Source: Gemmatimonadota bacterium (lineage in GTDB: Bacteria; Gemmatimonadota; Gemmatimonadetes; Palauibacterales; Palauibacteraceae). Taken from it: DNA of 64,000 nt. Positions within the stretch are counted from its first letter, which is position 1. Each line of letters starts with the position of its first letter. The translations under genes and the position numbers were made by a program. Positions 36,437 through 44,941 of this stretch are shown piece by piece. The DNA is taken from the NCBI GenBank assembly GCA_021295785.1, contig JAGWBR010000002.1, positions 64,376 through 128,375 on the forward strand, in the 5' to 3' direction. The notes under the pieces are model-generated. The model was not told the origin of the DNA. It ran no database searches and saw only the letters and a program-made list of their open reading frames with translations.

Positions 36437-37407
36437 TCTGGTCCGGAGCTGCCGTGTTGGTTGCCGTGGCCCTCCGCCTGTTGGCGATGCGCCGCGGTTC
36501 CGGCCCATCGCTCCGACCCGGCGACCCCGAGTTGACAGAGCGCTTTGTTCGGCTGCCGGCGGTCTGGCTGCCCCGTGCCAGAACGGCTCTGTTGGCCACC
36601 GGAGTTGGTCTGGCGGCGCTTGCTGCGAGCTGGGGATCCCGGCAGGTGGACACTCCGGTTCTGGACGAACTGGAAATCATGATCGTGCTGGACGCATCCA
36701 ACTCCATGCTGGCGGAAGATGCGCCGCCGAGCCGCCTTCAGGCACAGCGCGAGTTGGCGGCGAACCTGGCACGGCGCCTGGCCAGCCGCACGGGGGTGGT
36801 CTATTTCGCGGGAAGGGCTTACACCCTGTCACCGCTCACCGGTGACAAGCGGGCGGTGGACCTGCTGATCCGCGAGGTGCGGCCTTCGGCGGTGGGGTTG
36901 GGCGGTTCATCGATCGCAGCCGGTCTCAGCCTGGCCCTGGACGTTCTGGCCGGCGGGGAAGAGGGCTCGCGGAAGGCGATTGTCCTCTTCTCCGACGGGG
37001 AGGCCACGGTGGAGGCCCCGCTGGACGACGCGGCGGAGCGGGCGCGACGGGCGAACATTGCCGTGCACGCCGTGGGAATCGGGACGGAACAGGGTGGCAA
37101 TATTCCGATGACGCGGGAGGCCCTGATACCGCCGTCCGCCGGATCGCTCAGGAGTTCCGCCGGGGTGTTGCTTCGGAGCAGGGACGGGCAGCCGGTGGTG
37201 ACGCGACTGGAGGAGGAACCCCTTCGGCGGATAGCTCTCATGACGGGTGGCGCCTACGCCAATTTCCGCGACGGCACCGACCAGATTGAGCGCGAGCTGG
37301 CCAGTGCCAGGGGCGCCGCCCCGGCGGGTCAGGCGGGCGTCATGGCCTTGCTCTTGCTGGCATTCCTCTGTCTTTGGGCAGAGGGATTCGCTCTCCCGCG
37401 CGGATGA
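36433..37407 (+). CDS. batB: VWA-domain protein, BatB-like
   Basis: A second VWA protein, 324 aa, with an N-terminal membrane helix region and the MIDAS motif IMIVLDASNSMLAEDAPPS near residue 80, SSIAAGLSLALDV and VLFSDGEATVEAP. It is probably a paralogue and partner of BatA. A C-terminal helix (GVMALLLLAFLCLWAEGF) closes the protein. ATG 36433 overlaps the batA stop, and its TGA overlaps the batC start. Confidence 0.9.
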   Translation: MIWSGAAVLVAVALRLLAMRRGSGPSLRPGDPELTERFVRLPAVWLPRARTALLATGVGLAALAASWGSRQVDTPVLDELEIMIVLDASNSMLAEDAPPSRLQAQRELAANLARRLASRTGVVYFAGRAYTLSPLTGDKRAVDLLIREVRPSAVGLGGSSIAAGLSLALDVLAGGEEGSRKAIVLFSDGEATVEAPLDDAAERARRANIAVHAVGIGTEQGGNIPMTREALIPPSAGSLRSSAGVLLRSRDGQPVVTRLEEEPLRRIALMTGGAYANFRDGTDQIERELASARGAAPAGQAGVMALLLLAFLCLWAEGFALPRG

Positions 37408-38093
37408 GGCGGGGCGGGTGGATGTTTGCGGTGGTGTTTGCACTTGCCAGCGCGGTGGTCATGATGGGAATGCACCTGCCCGGCGTTCTTCTCCAAGAGG
37501 TTGGCCGGCAGCAGCAGATCCGGGCGCAGGAATCCCGGCGCGTATCCAACTACCGGCGAGCAGTGGATCAATCGGGTGAGTCGGTTGACCGCTACAACCT
37601 TGGCACTGCGCTTTTGGCCGACGGCAGGCACGGAGACGCAAGAAAAATGCTGCGCCAGTCGCTGACCGGAGGCACGCCCGACGTGGTTGAGCGCGCCTAC
37701 TACAATCTTGGAATCAGCGCTGCCCTGGACGGACGGGTGTCGCTGGTGGAACCGCCGGACCGTCGCGCCGCACTCGAAGAGGCCAGGGATGCGCTCCGCG
37801 AGTTGCTGCGTCGCCAGCCCGGCGACGATGACGCCCGGTGGAATCTTGAAGTAGTGGAATCGTGGCTGGTAACCGAACCAGGGAGTGGCGAACAACAGCG
37901 GGGCGGGCGGAGCAACTCGCCGCGGGGCGGTGACGGAGAGTCCTCGGCCGGCGGGACTGGCGAGATGCCCATGATGTCGCCCGAACAGGCCGCGAGGCTC
38001 CTGGACCGTGCGGGGGACGCGGAGACGGCGGTCCGCGAACGTCTGTCAGGGCGGGACCGGGCGGACCAGAGCGGAGTAGAGAAGAACTGGTAA
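37404..38093 (+). CDS. batC: TPR protein, BatC-like
   Basis: A 229-aa protein with an N-terminal membrane anchor (WMFAVVFALASAVVMMGMHL) and tetratricopeptide-like helices at about residues 55-150 (SVDRYNLGTALLADGRHGDA; RAYYNLGISAAL). The last 80 residues are Gly/Ser-rich and then helical (SPEQAARLLDRAGDAETAVR). It is the last gene of the coupled moxR/bat operon, as BatC is elsewhere. ATG 37404 overlaps the batB stop (ATGA). A tRNA follows 75 bp downstream. Confidence 0.8.
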   Translation: MRRGGWMFAVVFALASAVVMMGMHLPGVLLQEVGRQQQIRAQESRRVSNYRRAVDQSGESVDRYNLGTALLADGRHGDARKMLRQSLTGGTPDVVERAYYNLGISAALDGRVSLVEPPDRRAALEEARDALRELLRRQPGDDDARWNLEVVESWLVTEPGSGEQQRGGRSNSPRGGDGESSAGGTGEMPMMSPEQAARLLDRAGDAETAVRERLSGRDRADQSGVEKNW

Positions 38094-38168
38094 CCCCCGG
38101 GCGCCGGAGCCGGTTGGATTCGGTGAGATTGTTGCAACCCCGCTGCCTTCGGCCGAACTTCGGGGTGC

Positions 38169-38242
38169 GGGCCCGTAGCTCAGCTGGTTAGAGCAGGGGA
38201 CTCATAATCCCAAGGTCGCAGGTTCGAATCCTGCCGGGCCCA
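38169..38242 (+). tRNA. tRNA with CAU anticodon (Met or Ile2)
   Basis: A 74-nt cloverleaf: acceptor GGGCCCG/CGGGCCC, D arm GCTCAGCTGGTTAGAGC, anticodon loop CTCATAA, T arm GCAGGTTCGAATCCTGC, discriminator A; no encoded CCA. The anticodon is CAU. The anticodon arm GACTCATAATC and the following AAGGTCGC resemble tRNA-Ile2, which needs lysidine at position 34, more than initiator tRNA; elongator Met remains possible. Confidence 0.93.
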
Positions 38243-38333
38243 TGCCCGCTTTTCCTGCTTCTCGCGGGCCAGGTTCAGACCTCCGCCTGCTGCCTTTTTT
38301 CGACCTTCACGCCGATCCCAGGGTTAGAGAGTC

Positions 38334-41300
38334 TTGCGCCGAATTTTCGTTTCCCCACCGGCTTGGTTCGCCCCGGCCACCAAGCTGTCTTCGTTTGCAC
38401 GAACCGCGGTGGCCGTGCTCTTTGCAGTCGCGACCTTCCACCACCAGGCGGCCGCCCAGTCCAACGCCACAACGGGAGTCATCAGAGGGGTCGTACTTAA
38501 TCCGCAGGGCCTCCCGGTCGCGGGGGCCGAAGTTTCCATTGAACACCGGGACACCGGACTCAGGGTTACGGCAGTTACGAGCGGGCAAGGGCTTTTCGTC
38601 CGTACCCTGTTGCCACTCGGGGCCTACCGAGTAGAGGCCAGCGCCGAGGGGCAGCTGGGTACCGCCTCCGCGGACCAGTTGTACCTCCGCGTGGGAGAAA
38701 CCGTGGATCTGGAGCTTCGCTTCGCCCCGGTCGAGCTGGAAGGGCTCACGGTGGAGGCGGGCGGCACTGGACCGATTCCAAGCGGCGAAAACGCCGCGGG
38801 CGCACAGCGGTTTACGGAAGAAGTAGTGGACGGACTCCCCAGCAACGGGCGCAACTACCTTGACATGGCTTACCTGACCCCGGGGGTTTCGAGGTCGCAG
38901 GGGCCCGACGGGGAAGTGCTCAACATTGCCGGCCAGCGCGGCATCTTCAACAACGTGATGGTCGACGGGGGGGACTTCAACAACCCCTTCTTCGGCGAGC
39001 AGCGCGGCGGCCAGCGCCCGGCCTTCACCTTCAATCAGGATGCCGTGGAGGAGCTGGTTGTGGTGAGCCGCGGGGCTGCGGCGGAATTCGGCCGGTCAGC
39101 GGGCGGATTCGTCAACGTGATCACGAAGTCAGGAACCAACGAACTCCGCGGCACGGCCCACTACCACGGGCAGTCGGACGGGATATCTTCAGGCTACCGG
39201 AGTCGCGACGGGGTTACTCCGGAAGAACCGGACTTCACCAGAAGCCAGGTCGGATTCACCCTGGGCGGCCCACTGGTGCGCGACCGGGCATTTTTCTTCC
39301 TGGCATACGACCATCAGGAGGCCACCGAGACCAAGCAGTTCGATCGCCTCGTGGCCGGCCCCGAAAACCTTGCCAGGCTCGACCAGTTCCTGCAGGACCA
39401 GTGGCCCGGGTTGTTTGAAGACGAATTCGGCCCGGTCCAACGGACCGACGATGCGCGGGCGCTCCTGGCCAAACTCGATTTCAACCTGACCGACAGACAC
39501 CAGGCCTCGTTCAAGTACAACTACTCCTGGTCCGAGCAGGTGAACGGCACGTTCGACGTGGATTCGTGGGGCTTGTCTTCCAACGGCGTGGAGCAGGACT
39601 ATTCCCATGCGGTCAACGCGAGTCTCAGATCGCAGCTCACAGGGGCGCTGTTCAACGAACTGCGAATTCAGTGGGCGCGAGAGGACCGGCCAAGGAGTTA
39701 CGAAGGGCCTCTGATTCCGGGTGCGGACATGCCGCCGCAACCGGCTTATGCCGAGCTGGGGGGGCGTCCGTTCCCCGATATCGGAATGGATTTCGCCGAC
39801 GGGTTCAGAATAGGGCTGCCGTTCTTCTTGCCGATTCAGCCCTCCAGGGACACTCGTCTGCAGATCGTCGACAACATCAGCGTCGCCGCCGGCCGCCACC
39901 TCTTCAAGGCGGGCGTCGAATACAACCGCACCACCACCGCGCAGCAGTTCATCGGACTCTCCAACGCGCGTTACGTGTTCGATTCGGTGGACGGGTTTAT
40001 CAACTTCGCGACCCACGGCAACAACTACGTGACCTGCTCGGACGGGAGCAGCAACACGGCGGGTGTGTGCCCGGAAGGGACATCAATCACGGGGCCGGTT
40101 CTGCTCTATTTGCAATTGGCCACGGTGCCGGGCAGGCCGGCCGAGGACCTGGGCGCGTCGGACATGTTGATGCACGAACTGGCGTTTTTCGTGCAGGACA
40201 CGTGGAGGTTCGGTAGCCGGCTTACCCTTGCGACGGGTATTCGGTGGGAGGGGTCTTTCCACCCGAACACGTTCATCGATCCCGAAGACACGTTCTACGG
40301 ACCGTACCTGGGCGACGACCGGTTCCCGTCGGACGGGCAGATTCCCGACGACCTGGACAACTTCCAGCCCAGGTTCAGCGTGGCGTGGGACGCCGACTCG
40401 CGGGGGCTGACCTCGTTCAGGGGGACCGCGGGAGCCTACTACGCACGCATCCCGAAGCTGGTTCTGGCCCAGCCGCGCACCACGAACGGGGCCTTCCAGC
40501 AGGTCTTGTTCAGGAGCAGCGCTGATTCGCCTTTTCTTGGCGCGCCTCCGCCGATCGACTCGTTGCTGGACGGGTCAACCACTCCGCCCTTCCGCCCCGA
40601 CATTCATGTTGCGGCGCGTGATCTGGAGCTTCCGCGCACCTGGATTTTTTCGCTTGGAGCCGAGCGGCGGCTGGGGCGCCGGGCGAGCGTATCGCTCGAC
40701 TATCAGCATTCCCGCGCCGACCAGTTGTTTCGATTTGTTGATCGCAACGCCGAGGTGTTCGGTACGCCATTTGGCGTGGGAACCCACCCGGACGGGGGCG
40801 GGATCGGGACCCTGACCACTGTCGAGAGCACTGCACGTTCGCGGTACCACGCGGTAACGCTGGGTGGACGCGGGGGTGATCCCGAAGGCCCCCTGGCGGC
40901 GTTCGAGGGCAGTTACACGATGTCGTGGGACAAGTCGGACGATGACAACGAGCGCGATCCGTTCACGTTCACCTACGCCGATGCGTCCCGTCTGGAAGCC
41001 GAGTGGGGGTGGTCGGACCGTGACCGCAGGCACATGGCGAACGCCTACGTGCTGCTGCGACTGCCCGGCGGTGTGCTGGGCGGGAGTTCGGTCCGGTACA
41101 CTTCGGCATCTCCCGTTTCGGAGGATTGCTCTGACCCGGGCCAGCGGGCGGCCGAGCCTGTCGAGCGAATCTGCGCGGACGGGACAATTCTCCTCCGCAA
41201 CACCCTCCGCAGGGACAACGACCTGTTTCAGTGGGATGTGCGGCTGTCCCGACAGTTCGGTTGGGGTGCAGGCACAATAGAACCCGTATTTGAAATGTTC

Positions 41301-41429
41301 AACATCACGAATACAGACAATATCCTTGACACCGCGCGGGGGTCGCTGTTGTTCAATTTCGACGGCACGATCCGTAGCGGGCTGGGCGACACGCGCCGTG
41401 CCCAGCTGGGCGTCAGGGTCACTTTCTGA
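38334..41429 (+). CDS. Oar-like TonB-dependent receptor with carboxypeptidase-regulatory domain
   Basis: A 1031-aa outer-membrane protein. A signal peptide ending HHQAAAQ is followed by a carboxypeptidase-regulatory-like domain (GVIRGVVLNPQGLPVAGAEV, about residues 48-130), a plug (LNIAGQRGIFNNVMVDGGDF; GRSAGGFVNVITKSGTNELR), and a beta barrel ending in the typical terminal aromatic QLGVRVTF. No classical TonB box was seen. Such receptors import large ligands or act in adhesion; substrate unknown. Start is TTG 38334. Convergent with the glycosidase gene, suggesting, weakly, glycan use. Confidence 0.9.
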   Translation: MRRIFVSPPAWFAPATKLSSFARTAVAVLFAVATFHHQAAAQSNATTGVIRGVVLNPQGLPVAGAEVSIEHRDTGLRVTAVTSGQGLFVRTLLPLGAYRVEASAEGQLGTASADQLYLRVGETVDLELRFAPVELEGLTVEAGGTGPIPSGENAAGAQRFTEEVVDGLPSNGRNYLDMAYLTPGVSRSQGPDGEVLNIAGQRGIFNNVMVDGGDFNNPFFGEQRGGQRPAFTFNQDAVEELVVVSRGAAAEFGRSAGGFVNVITKSGTNELRGTAHYHGQSDGISSGYRSRDGVTPEEPDFTRSQVGFTLGGPLVRDRAFFFLAYDHQEATETKQFDRLVAGPENLARLDQFLQDQWPGLFEDEFGPVQRTDDARALLAKLDFNLTDRHQASFKYNYSWSEQVNGTFDVDSWGLSSNGVEQDYSHAVNASLRSQLTGALFNELRIQWAREDRPRSYEGPLIPGADMPPQPAYAELGGRPFPDIGMDFADGFRIGLPFFLPIQPSRDTRLQIVDNISVAAGRHLFKAGVEYNRTTTAQQFIGLSNARYVFDSVDGFINFATHGNNYVTCSDGSSNTAGVCPEGTSITGPVLLYLQLATVPGRPAEDLGASDMLMHELAFFVQDTWRFGSRLTLATGIRWEGSFHPNTFIDPEDTFYGPYLGDDRFPSDGQIPDDLDNFQPRFSVAWDADSRGLTSFRGTAGAYYARIPKLVLAQPRTTNGAFQQVLFRSSADSPFLGAPPPIDSLLDGSTTPPFRPDIHVAARDLELPRTWIFSLGAERRLGRRASVSLDYQHSRADQLFRFVDRNAEVFGTPFGVGTHPDGGGIGTLTTVESTARSRYHAVTLGGRGGDPEGPLAAFEGSYTMSWDKSDDDNERDPFTFTYADASRLEAEWGWSDRDRRHMANAYVLLRLPGGVLGGSSVRYTSASPVSEDCSDPGQRAAEPVERICADGTILLRNTLRRDNDLFQWDVRLSRQFGWGAGTIEPVFEMFNITNTDNILDTARGSLLFNFDGTIRSGLGDTRRAQLGVRVTF

Positions 41430-41486
41430 ACGCCGGTCTCTGACAGCGCCGGGTCTTCGCCGCCGCCGCTTTACCTTTGATTCACG

Positions 41487-44162
41487 CTACGTCCGCGTGG
41501 GATGGCGAGCCAGTAGCCTGATCCGGGTCGTTAGCCGCTCGAAGGCATGGTCGGGGCCGGGGGGCCTGGCGAAATCCACGTAAAGGACGCCGCCGCTGAC
41601 CCTGGCGCCGGCCGATTCGTCGAGCGGTTCCGCGTCCACCGCGGTGCCAAACAGGGGAAGGGCGTAGGACCGTCCTGCCGTACCCTCCAGCAGCAGCAGC
41701 CACCCTTCTGTCCCGGCAGTGAAATCGAGTACCCGGAGCCCGGAGCTCCGCTGCCCCGGTTCCAGAGCGATGCGGGGCGGGGAAACGGCAAGCCCGCCTT
41801 CCCACGCCACGCTGATCTCGACGGGTTCTGCTTCTGAAATCGCGATCTCAAGAGGCTGCCCGGCTGCGGGAAGGTCGAGCGTCTTGCCGCCTGCCTTAAC
41901 CGAGGCGTTTCGGGCACCAAGCGGCACATCAGGCACGAAACGCAGGGTCAGCGGCGGTCCCCCGGCCCGAACCACGGTCCGGAAAGACCCTCCCTCCGGG
42001 GTCCATTCCTGGCTGAAACGGGCGTCCAGAGAAGTGCCGCCAACCCGCAGACCCCGAACCGCGGCTTCATCCCAATCCGGCGGCAGCTGGGGCGCGAGAA
42101 CTGCCGTGCGCTCCACCGCCATGGGTTCCCATCCAAAAACCCCCCGCAGCAGAGGCGTGACCAACATCGAACTGGCAAAGAACTGGTGGGGCACGGATTG
42201 GTCGAGCGGCTGGTAGAAAGTGCCCGAGAAAAGTTCGTGATGTCGGCCCAGGTCCCAGTCGTAGGTCATCTGCTTGACGGCGTCCATCAAGTGGAAGCCC
42301 GCCCAGGGGCGCCGGTACCTGTACTGGGCCCACGACGCGTACCCCGTCACGAAAGGCCAGACGGTTCCCATATTGTACGCCAGGGGGCCGTAGAGCTCGC
42401 TCTCGGTCGAAAGCATGTGTGCGCCCCAGTCCGACGAGATGCGGTCGCTGGCGATGGCCCTCAGGGTGGAACGGGCGCGTTCACTCTCGAATAACCCGAA
42501 CGCAGCCGCCGTGGACGGCCAAACCGTCAGGTTGGAGTCGGTGGTTCCGTCCGAGAGTATCCCGAAGCCGTGGTGTCCACGTTCGGGCAACCAATACGCG
42601 TCGTTGAGCGTAGCTATCGCGACGGGAGCAATCCGCGCCGCCTGCCGTGCCACTGACTCGTCGCCCGCGACGGCGGCCAGCGCCGGAGTGGCTTGGGCCG
42701 CGGCGGTCCACACCCCGGCCAGATAGATGTCTTGGTGCAGGGCCGCGCCGAGGCCCCCGACCTCGACGGCGGCCAGCCCGCCCACCGTGTTCTCAATGAT
42801 CCCGTCCCCGTCGGTCTCGGCGGTCAGGCACCACTCCCAGGCGAGCTTGTAAGCTGGCCACAACTCCCGGACCAGATCGTCGTCTCCGCTGGCCCGCCAG
42901 TACAGATAAACGGCATACATCCAGTACGGAGTAGTGTCTGCGTGGTAATAGGCGTAGGGATAGGTGCCGAACCAGTCGATATGCGCCGCCCCCTGCGATA
43001 TCTCGTGGGTGATTTTCCCGTCGGACCGCTGGTGCGAGGCCAGGAAACGCAGCTCTTCGGCAACCAGGTCGAACTGACCCAGGGCGTCCATGGCGAACGT
43101 GTTCATCATCGCGTCGCCACCAAAAAACCACCCAAAGCCAGGCCTGGCCCCCGACCCGGAAAAGCCCCATCCGGCCACGAACCCACATCCCAGATCGGGA
43201 TTGCAAACCCTCTGTTCTTCGAGGTTGATCTTGGCCCATTCCAGCGCCAGATCAAGTGCGGGGTCCGGGGTCTGAACCGATGCGGTTGAGGCCAGCGCCC
43301 TGTCGGCCCATGTGCGCGTGTCCAGGTACAGCGTTTCGGCCTGAATAATCAGGCGGGCGTAGCGAGCGAAAGCACTGTCCCGCGGGACCCCGCCGCCCGC
43401 GATGGCAACAGGAATGAACTCCCGGCGCGCCCGGTCAGGGGTTACGGGGATGACCATGGTCCGCGGGGCCTCGCCCAGTTGATGGGCGGGATGTTCGACC
43501 GAGTTGGTGGCCCACGGCGATCCAACCAGGACATTCCGCTCCGCGAGGCTCTCGGAAAGCACAAACACCCGCCTCCCCGCGTCCCAGTAGGCATACTGGC
43601 CGCCCAGCGACGCGGGCCACATGTAGTTGAGGAGCGGGTGAAACTCGACGACGATTTCGATCGGCTCGGGCGCGTCCACTTCCAGCAAGACCAGAATCCC
43701 GTGGGCCGACGTGTCGCGTGGCGCGAGGATGTGCTGGCGTACCTGGAACGCGGCGTGACTGTAGGTGATGGTGGCCAATTCCGGGCGCACCGTCACGGTC
43801 CGCGCCACTTGCTCGCCTGGGATCGGGGATCCGTACCCCGGGGTGGTGAACGAAAGCCGGAATCCGGTCCCTACCTTGAGCGGGTGGATCCACAATTCGG
43901 CCTGGCCTGTCTCCAGACCCAGCCACGCGGCCCGGGGACCGGTCACTCCCAGGTACTCGCCCGCCCGGACCGGGCCGGTGAGCTGGATCTCGGAATCCAA
44001 GATCTCAAATCGGGGCACGGTCATGGCAGCCAATTCGCCTTGAGCGGGCAAGCCCGTGCGCTGGGCGGCGGCCGGGTGGACAACCAGTGCAGCCAGAACG
44101 GCCACACAGCAGAAAAGGTCGGCCCCCGATCCGGAGTGGCGGCTGACGCCTAACGGGATCAT
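41487..44162 (-). CDS. Secreted glycogen-debranching-type (alpha/alpha)6 glycosidase
   Basis: An 891-aa exported protein with a signal peptide (LFCCVAVLAALVVHPAAAQ). A beta-rich N-terminal domain (to about residue 290) precedes an (alpha/alpha)6 catalytic domain with GFGWFFGGDAMMNTFAMDAL, HQRSDGKITHEISQGAAHID and YHADTTPYWMYAVYLYWRAS, as in amylo-alpha-1,6-glucosidase/GH15-like families. The C-terminal part is beta-sandwich-like. The catalytic acids are probably the Asp in GGDAM and a later Glu. ATG 44162 gives a clean signal peptide; the track ORF is longer. Substrate is probably an alpha-glucan, inferred. Confidence 0.8.
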   Translation of the reverse strand: MIPLGVSRHSGSGADLFCCVAVLAALVVHPAAAQRTGLPAQGELAAMTVPRFEILDSEIQLTGPVRAGEYLGVTGPRAAWLGLETGQAELWIHPLKVGTGFRLSFTTPGYGSPIPGEQVARTVTVRPELATITYSHAAFQVRQHILAPRDTSAHGILVLLEVDAPEPIEIVVEFHPLLNYMWPASLGGQYAYWDAGRRVFVLSESLAERNVLVGSPWATNSVEHPAHQLGEAPRTMVIPVTPDRARREFIPVAIAGGGVPRDSAFARYARLIIQAETLYLDTRTWADRALASTASVQTPDPALDLALEWAKINLEEQRVCNPDLGCGFVAGWGFSGSGARPGFGWFFGGDAMMNTFAMDALGQFDLVAEELRFLASHQRSDGKITHEISQGAAHIDWFGTYPYAYYHADTTPYWMYAVYLYWRASGDDDLVRELWPAYKLAWEWCLTAETDGDGIIENTVGGLAAVEVGGLGAALHQDIYLAGVWTAAAQATPALAAVAGDESVARQAARIAPVAIATLNDAYWLPERGHHGFGILSDGTTDSNLTVWPSTAAAFGLFESERARSTLRAIASDRISSDWGAHMLSTESELYGPLAYNMGTVWPFVTGYASWAQYRYRRPWAGFHLMDAVKQMTYDWDLGRHHELFSGTFYQPLDQSVPHQFFASSMLVTPLLRGVFGWEPMAVERTAVLAPQLPPDWDEAAVRGLRVGGTSLDARFSQEWTPEGGSFRTVVRAGGPPLTLRFVPDVPLGARNASVKAGGKTLDLPAAGQPLEIAISEAEPVEISVAWEGGLAVSPPRIALEPGQRSSGLRVLDFTAGTEGWLLLLEGTAGRSYALPLFGTAVDAEPLDESAGARVSGGVLYVDFARPPGPDHAFERLTTRIRLLARHPTRT

Positions 44163-44232
44163 TCCGCCAATCTTGGTGCCGCGGGGCCAAGAAGGGAAGA
44201 AGGATCGGGATCGGAACACTGCCTGACCGCGG

Positions 44233-44256
44233 CAACTTGGCACGGATCTTGCTATA
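44233..44256 (+). promoter_or_regulatory. Sigma-54 (-24/-12) promoter of hsp20
   Basis: CAACTTGGCACGGATCTTGC followed by TATA matches the sigma-54 consensus YTGGCACG-N4-TTGCW with the invariant GG (44239-44240) and GC (44251-44252) at the right spacing. Transcription would start near 44264, giving an 83-nt leader before hsp20. This implies an activator of the NtrC type elsewhere in the genome. Confidence 0.8.
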
Positions 44257-44324
44257 CAACGGGTCGAAGGCGCGCCCGGCAGCAATCGGGCACCATCTTC
44301 AACAATACACATCACAAAATGACC

Positions 44325-44337
44325 CCTTTACCGAAGG
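44325..44337 (+). promoter_or_regulatory. Hairpin over the hsp20 Shine-Dalgarno site, with 7-codon upstream ORF
   Basis: CCUUU-ACC-GAAGG can fold into a 5-bp hairpin (one G-U pair) that covers most of the ribosome site AAGGAG at 44334-44339. A micro-ORF ATG 44319 to TAA 44342 (MTPLPKE) runs through the same bases and ends 4 nt before the hsp20 ATG. This could be a thermometer-like or translation-coupled control, though the stem is short. Confidence 0.4.
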
Positions 44338-44346
44338 AGTAACACG

Positions 44347-44796
44347 ATGCTTCCCACGATTAACAACAGAGTCTCTCGCCACGTCCCGCTGTTCGACCAT
44401 CCGTGGATGGACGAGGTGCTGGACACCACCATCGGGAACCTGCGTCCCGCGCTCGGCAGCCCCTTCGTTCCTGCCTTCGCAGCGGCGACCATGTACGAGT
44501 CGGACGATGAGTACGTGCTGGAGTTGGATTTGCCCGGGTTCACGGATAACGAGATTGATCTCACCTTCGATCGCGGTGTACTGAACGTGTCGGGTGCCCG
44601 CGAGGCGGCCGAGGCCGTCGAGGGCCGCACGTACCACATCAACGAGCGCCGGACCGAGCGGTTCAACCGCAGTTTCTCGCTACCGCGGGGGATTCGGCCG
44701 GACGAGGTCGTCGCACGGCTCAACGCCGGCGTTCTGACCGTCAACCTTCCCAAGCGCCCCGAGGCCAAGCCCCGGCGCATTGACGTGTCCGCCTGA
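44347..44796 (+). CDS. hsp20: Small heat-shock protein (Hsp20/alpha-crystallin)
   Basis: ATP-independent holdase chaperone of 149 aa. The alpha-crystallin domain spans about residues 48-140, with YVLELDLPGFTDNEIDLTFD, FNRSFSLPRGIRPDEV and the LNAGVLTVNLPKR segment typical of the conserved GVLTV motif. GAAGGAG is placed 7 nt upstream of the ATG. Expression is predicted to depend on sigma-54. A strong hairpin series follows 20 nt downstream. Confidence 0.95.
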   Translation: MLPTINNRVSRHVPLFDHPWMDEVLDTTIGNLRPALGSPFVPAFAAATMYESDDEYVLELDLPGFTDNEIDLTFDRGVLNVSGAREAAEAVEGRTYHINERRTERFNRSFSLPRGIRPDEVVARLNAGVLTVNLPKRPEAKPRRIDVSA

Positions 44797-44814
44797 CCCA
44801 ACCGGGTTTTGGAT

Positions 44815-44846
44815 AACCGAGCCGAGCCACCAAGCCCGGCTCGGTT
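44815..44846. terminator. Hairpin after hsp20
   Basis: AACCGAGCCG pairs perfectly with CGGCTCGGTT over 10 bp with a 12-nt loop, starting 19 nt after the hsp20 stop. No U-run follows directly, so it may act with the next hairpin. Confidence 0.55.
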
Positions 44847-44856
44847 GGCGCACAAC

Positions 44857-44899
44857 AAAGAAGGGGCCGGGGGGCGGACACCCCCCCGGCCCCTTCTTT
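44857..44899. terminator. Strong bidirectional terminator hairpin
   Basis: AAAGAAGGGGCCGGGGGG pairs with CCCCCCGGCCCCTTCTTT, 18 bp with a 7-nt loop, flanked by A-rich and T-rich sides (TTCTTTACTTACTT on the plus strand). It can terminate hsp20 and, on the other strand, the convergent protease gene. Confidence 0.85.
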
Positions 44900-44901
44900 A
44901 C

Positions 44902-44927
44902 TTACTTGGGCCGCGCGGCCCAAGTAA
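44902..44927. repeat. 26-bp perfect palindrome
   Basis: TTACTTGGGCCGC followed by its exact reverse complement GCGGCCCAAGTAA, without a spacer. It lies 2 nt after the strong terminator and 14 bp before the end of the convergent protease gene. It may be a hairpin lacking a proper loop, or a site for a dimeric DNA-binding protein. Confidence 0.9.
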
Positions 44928-44941
44928 ACACCCCGGCGGGA

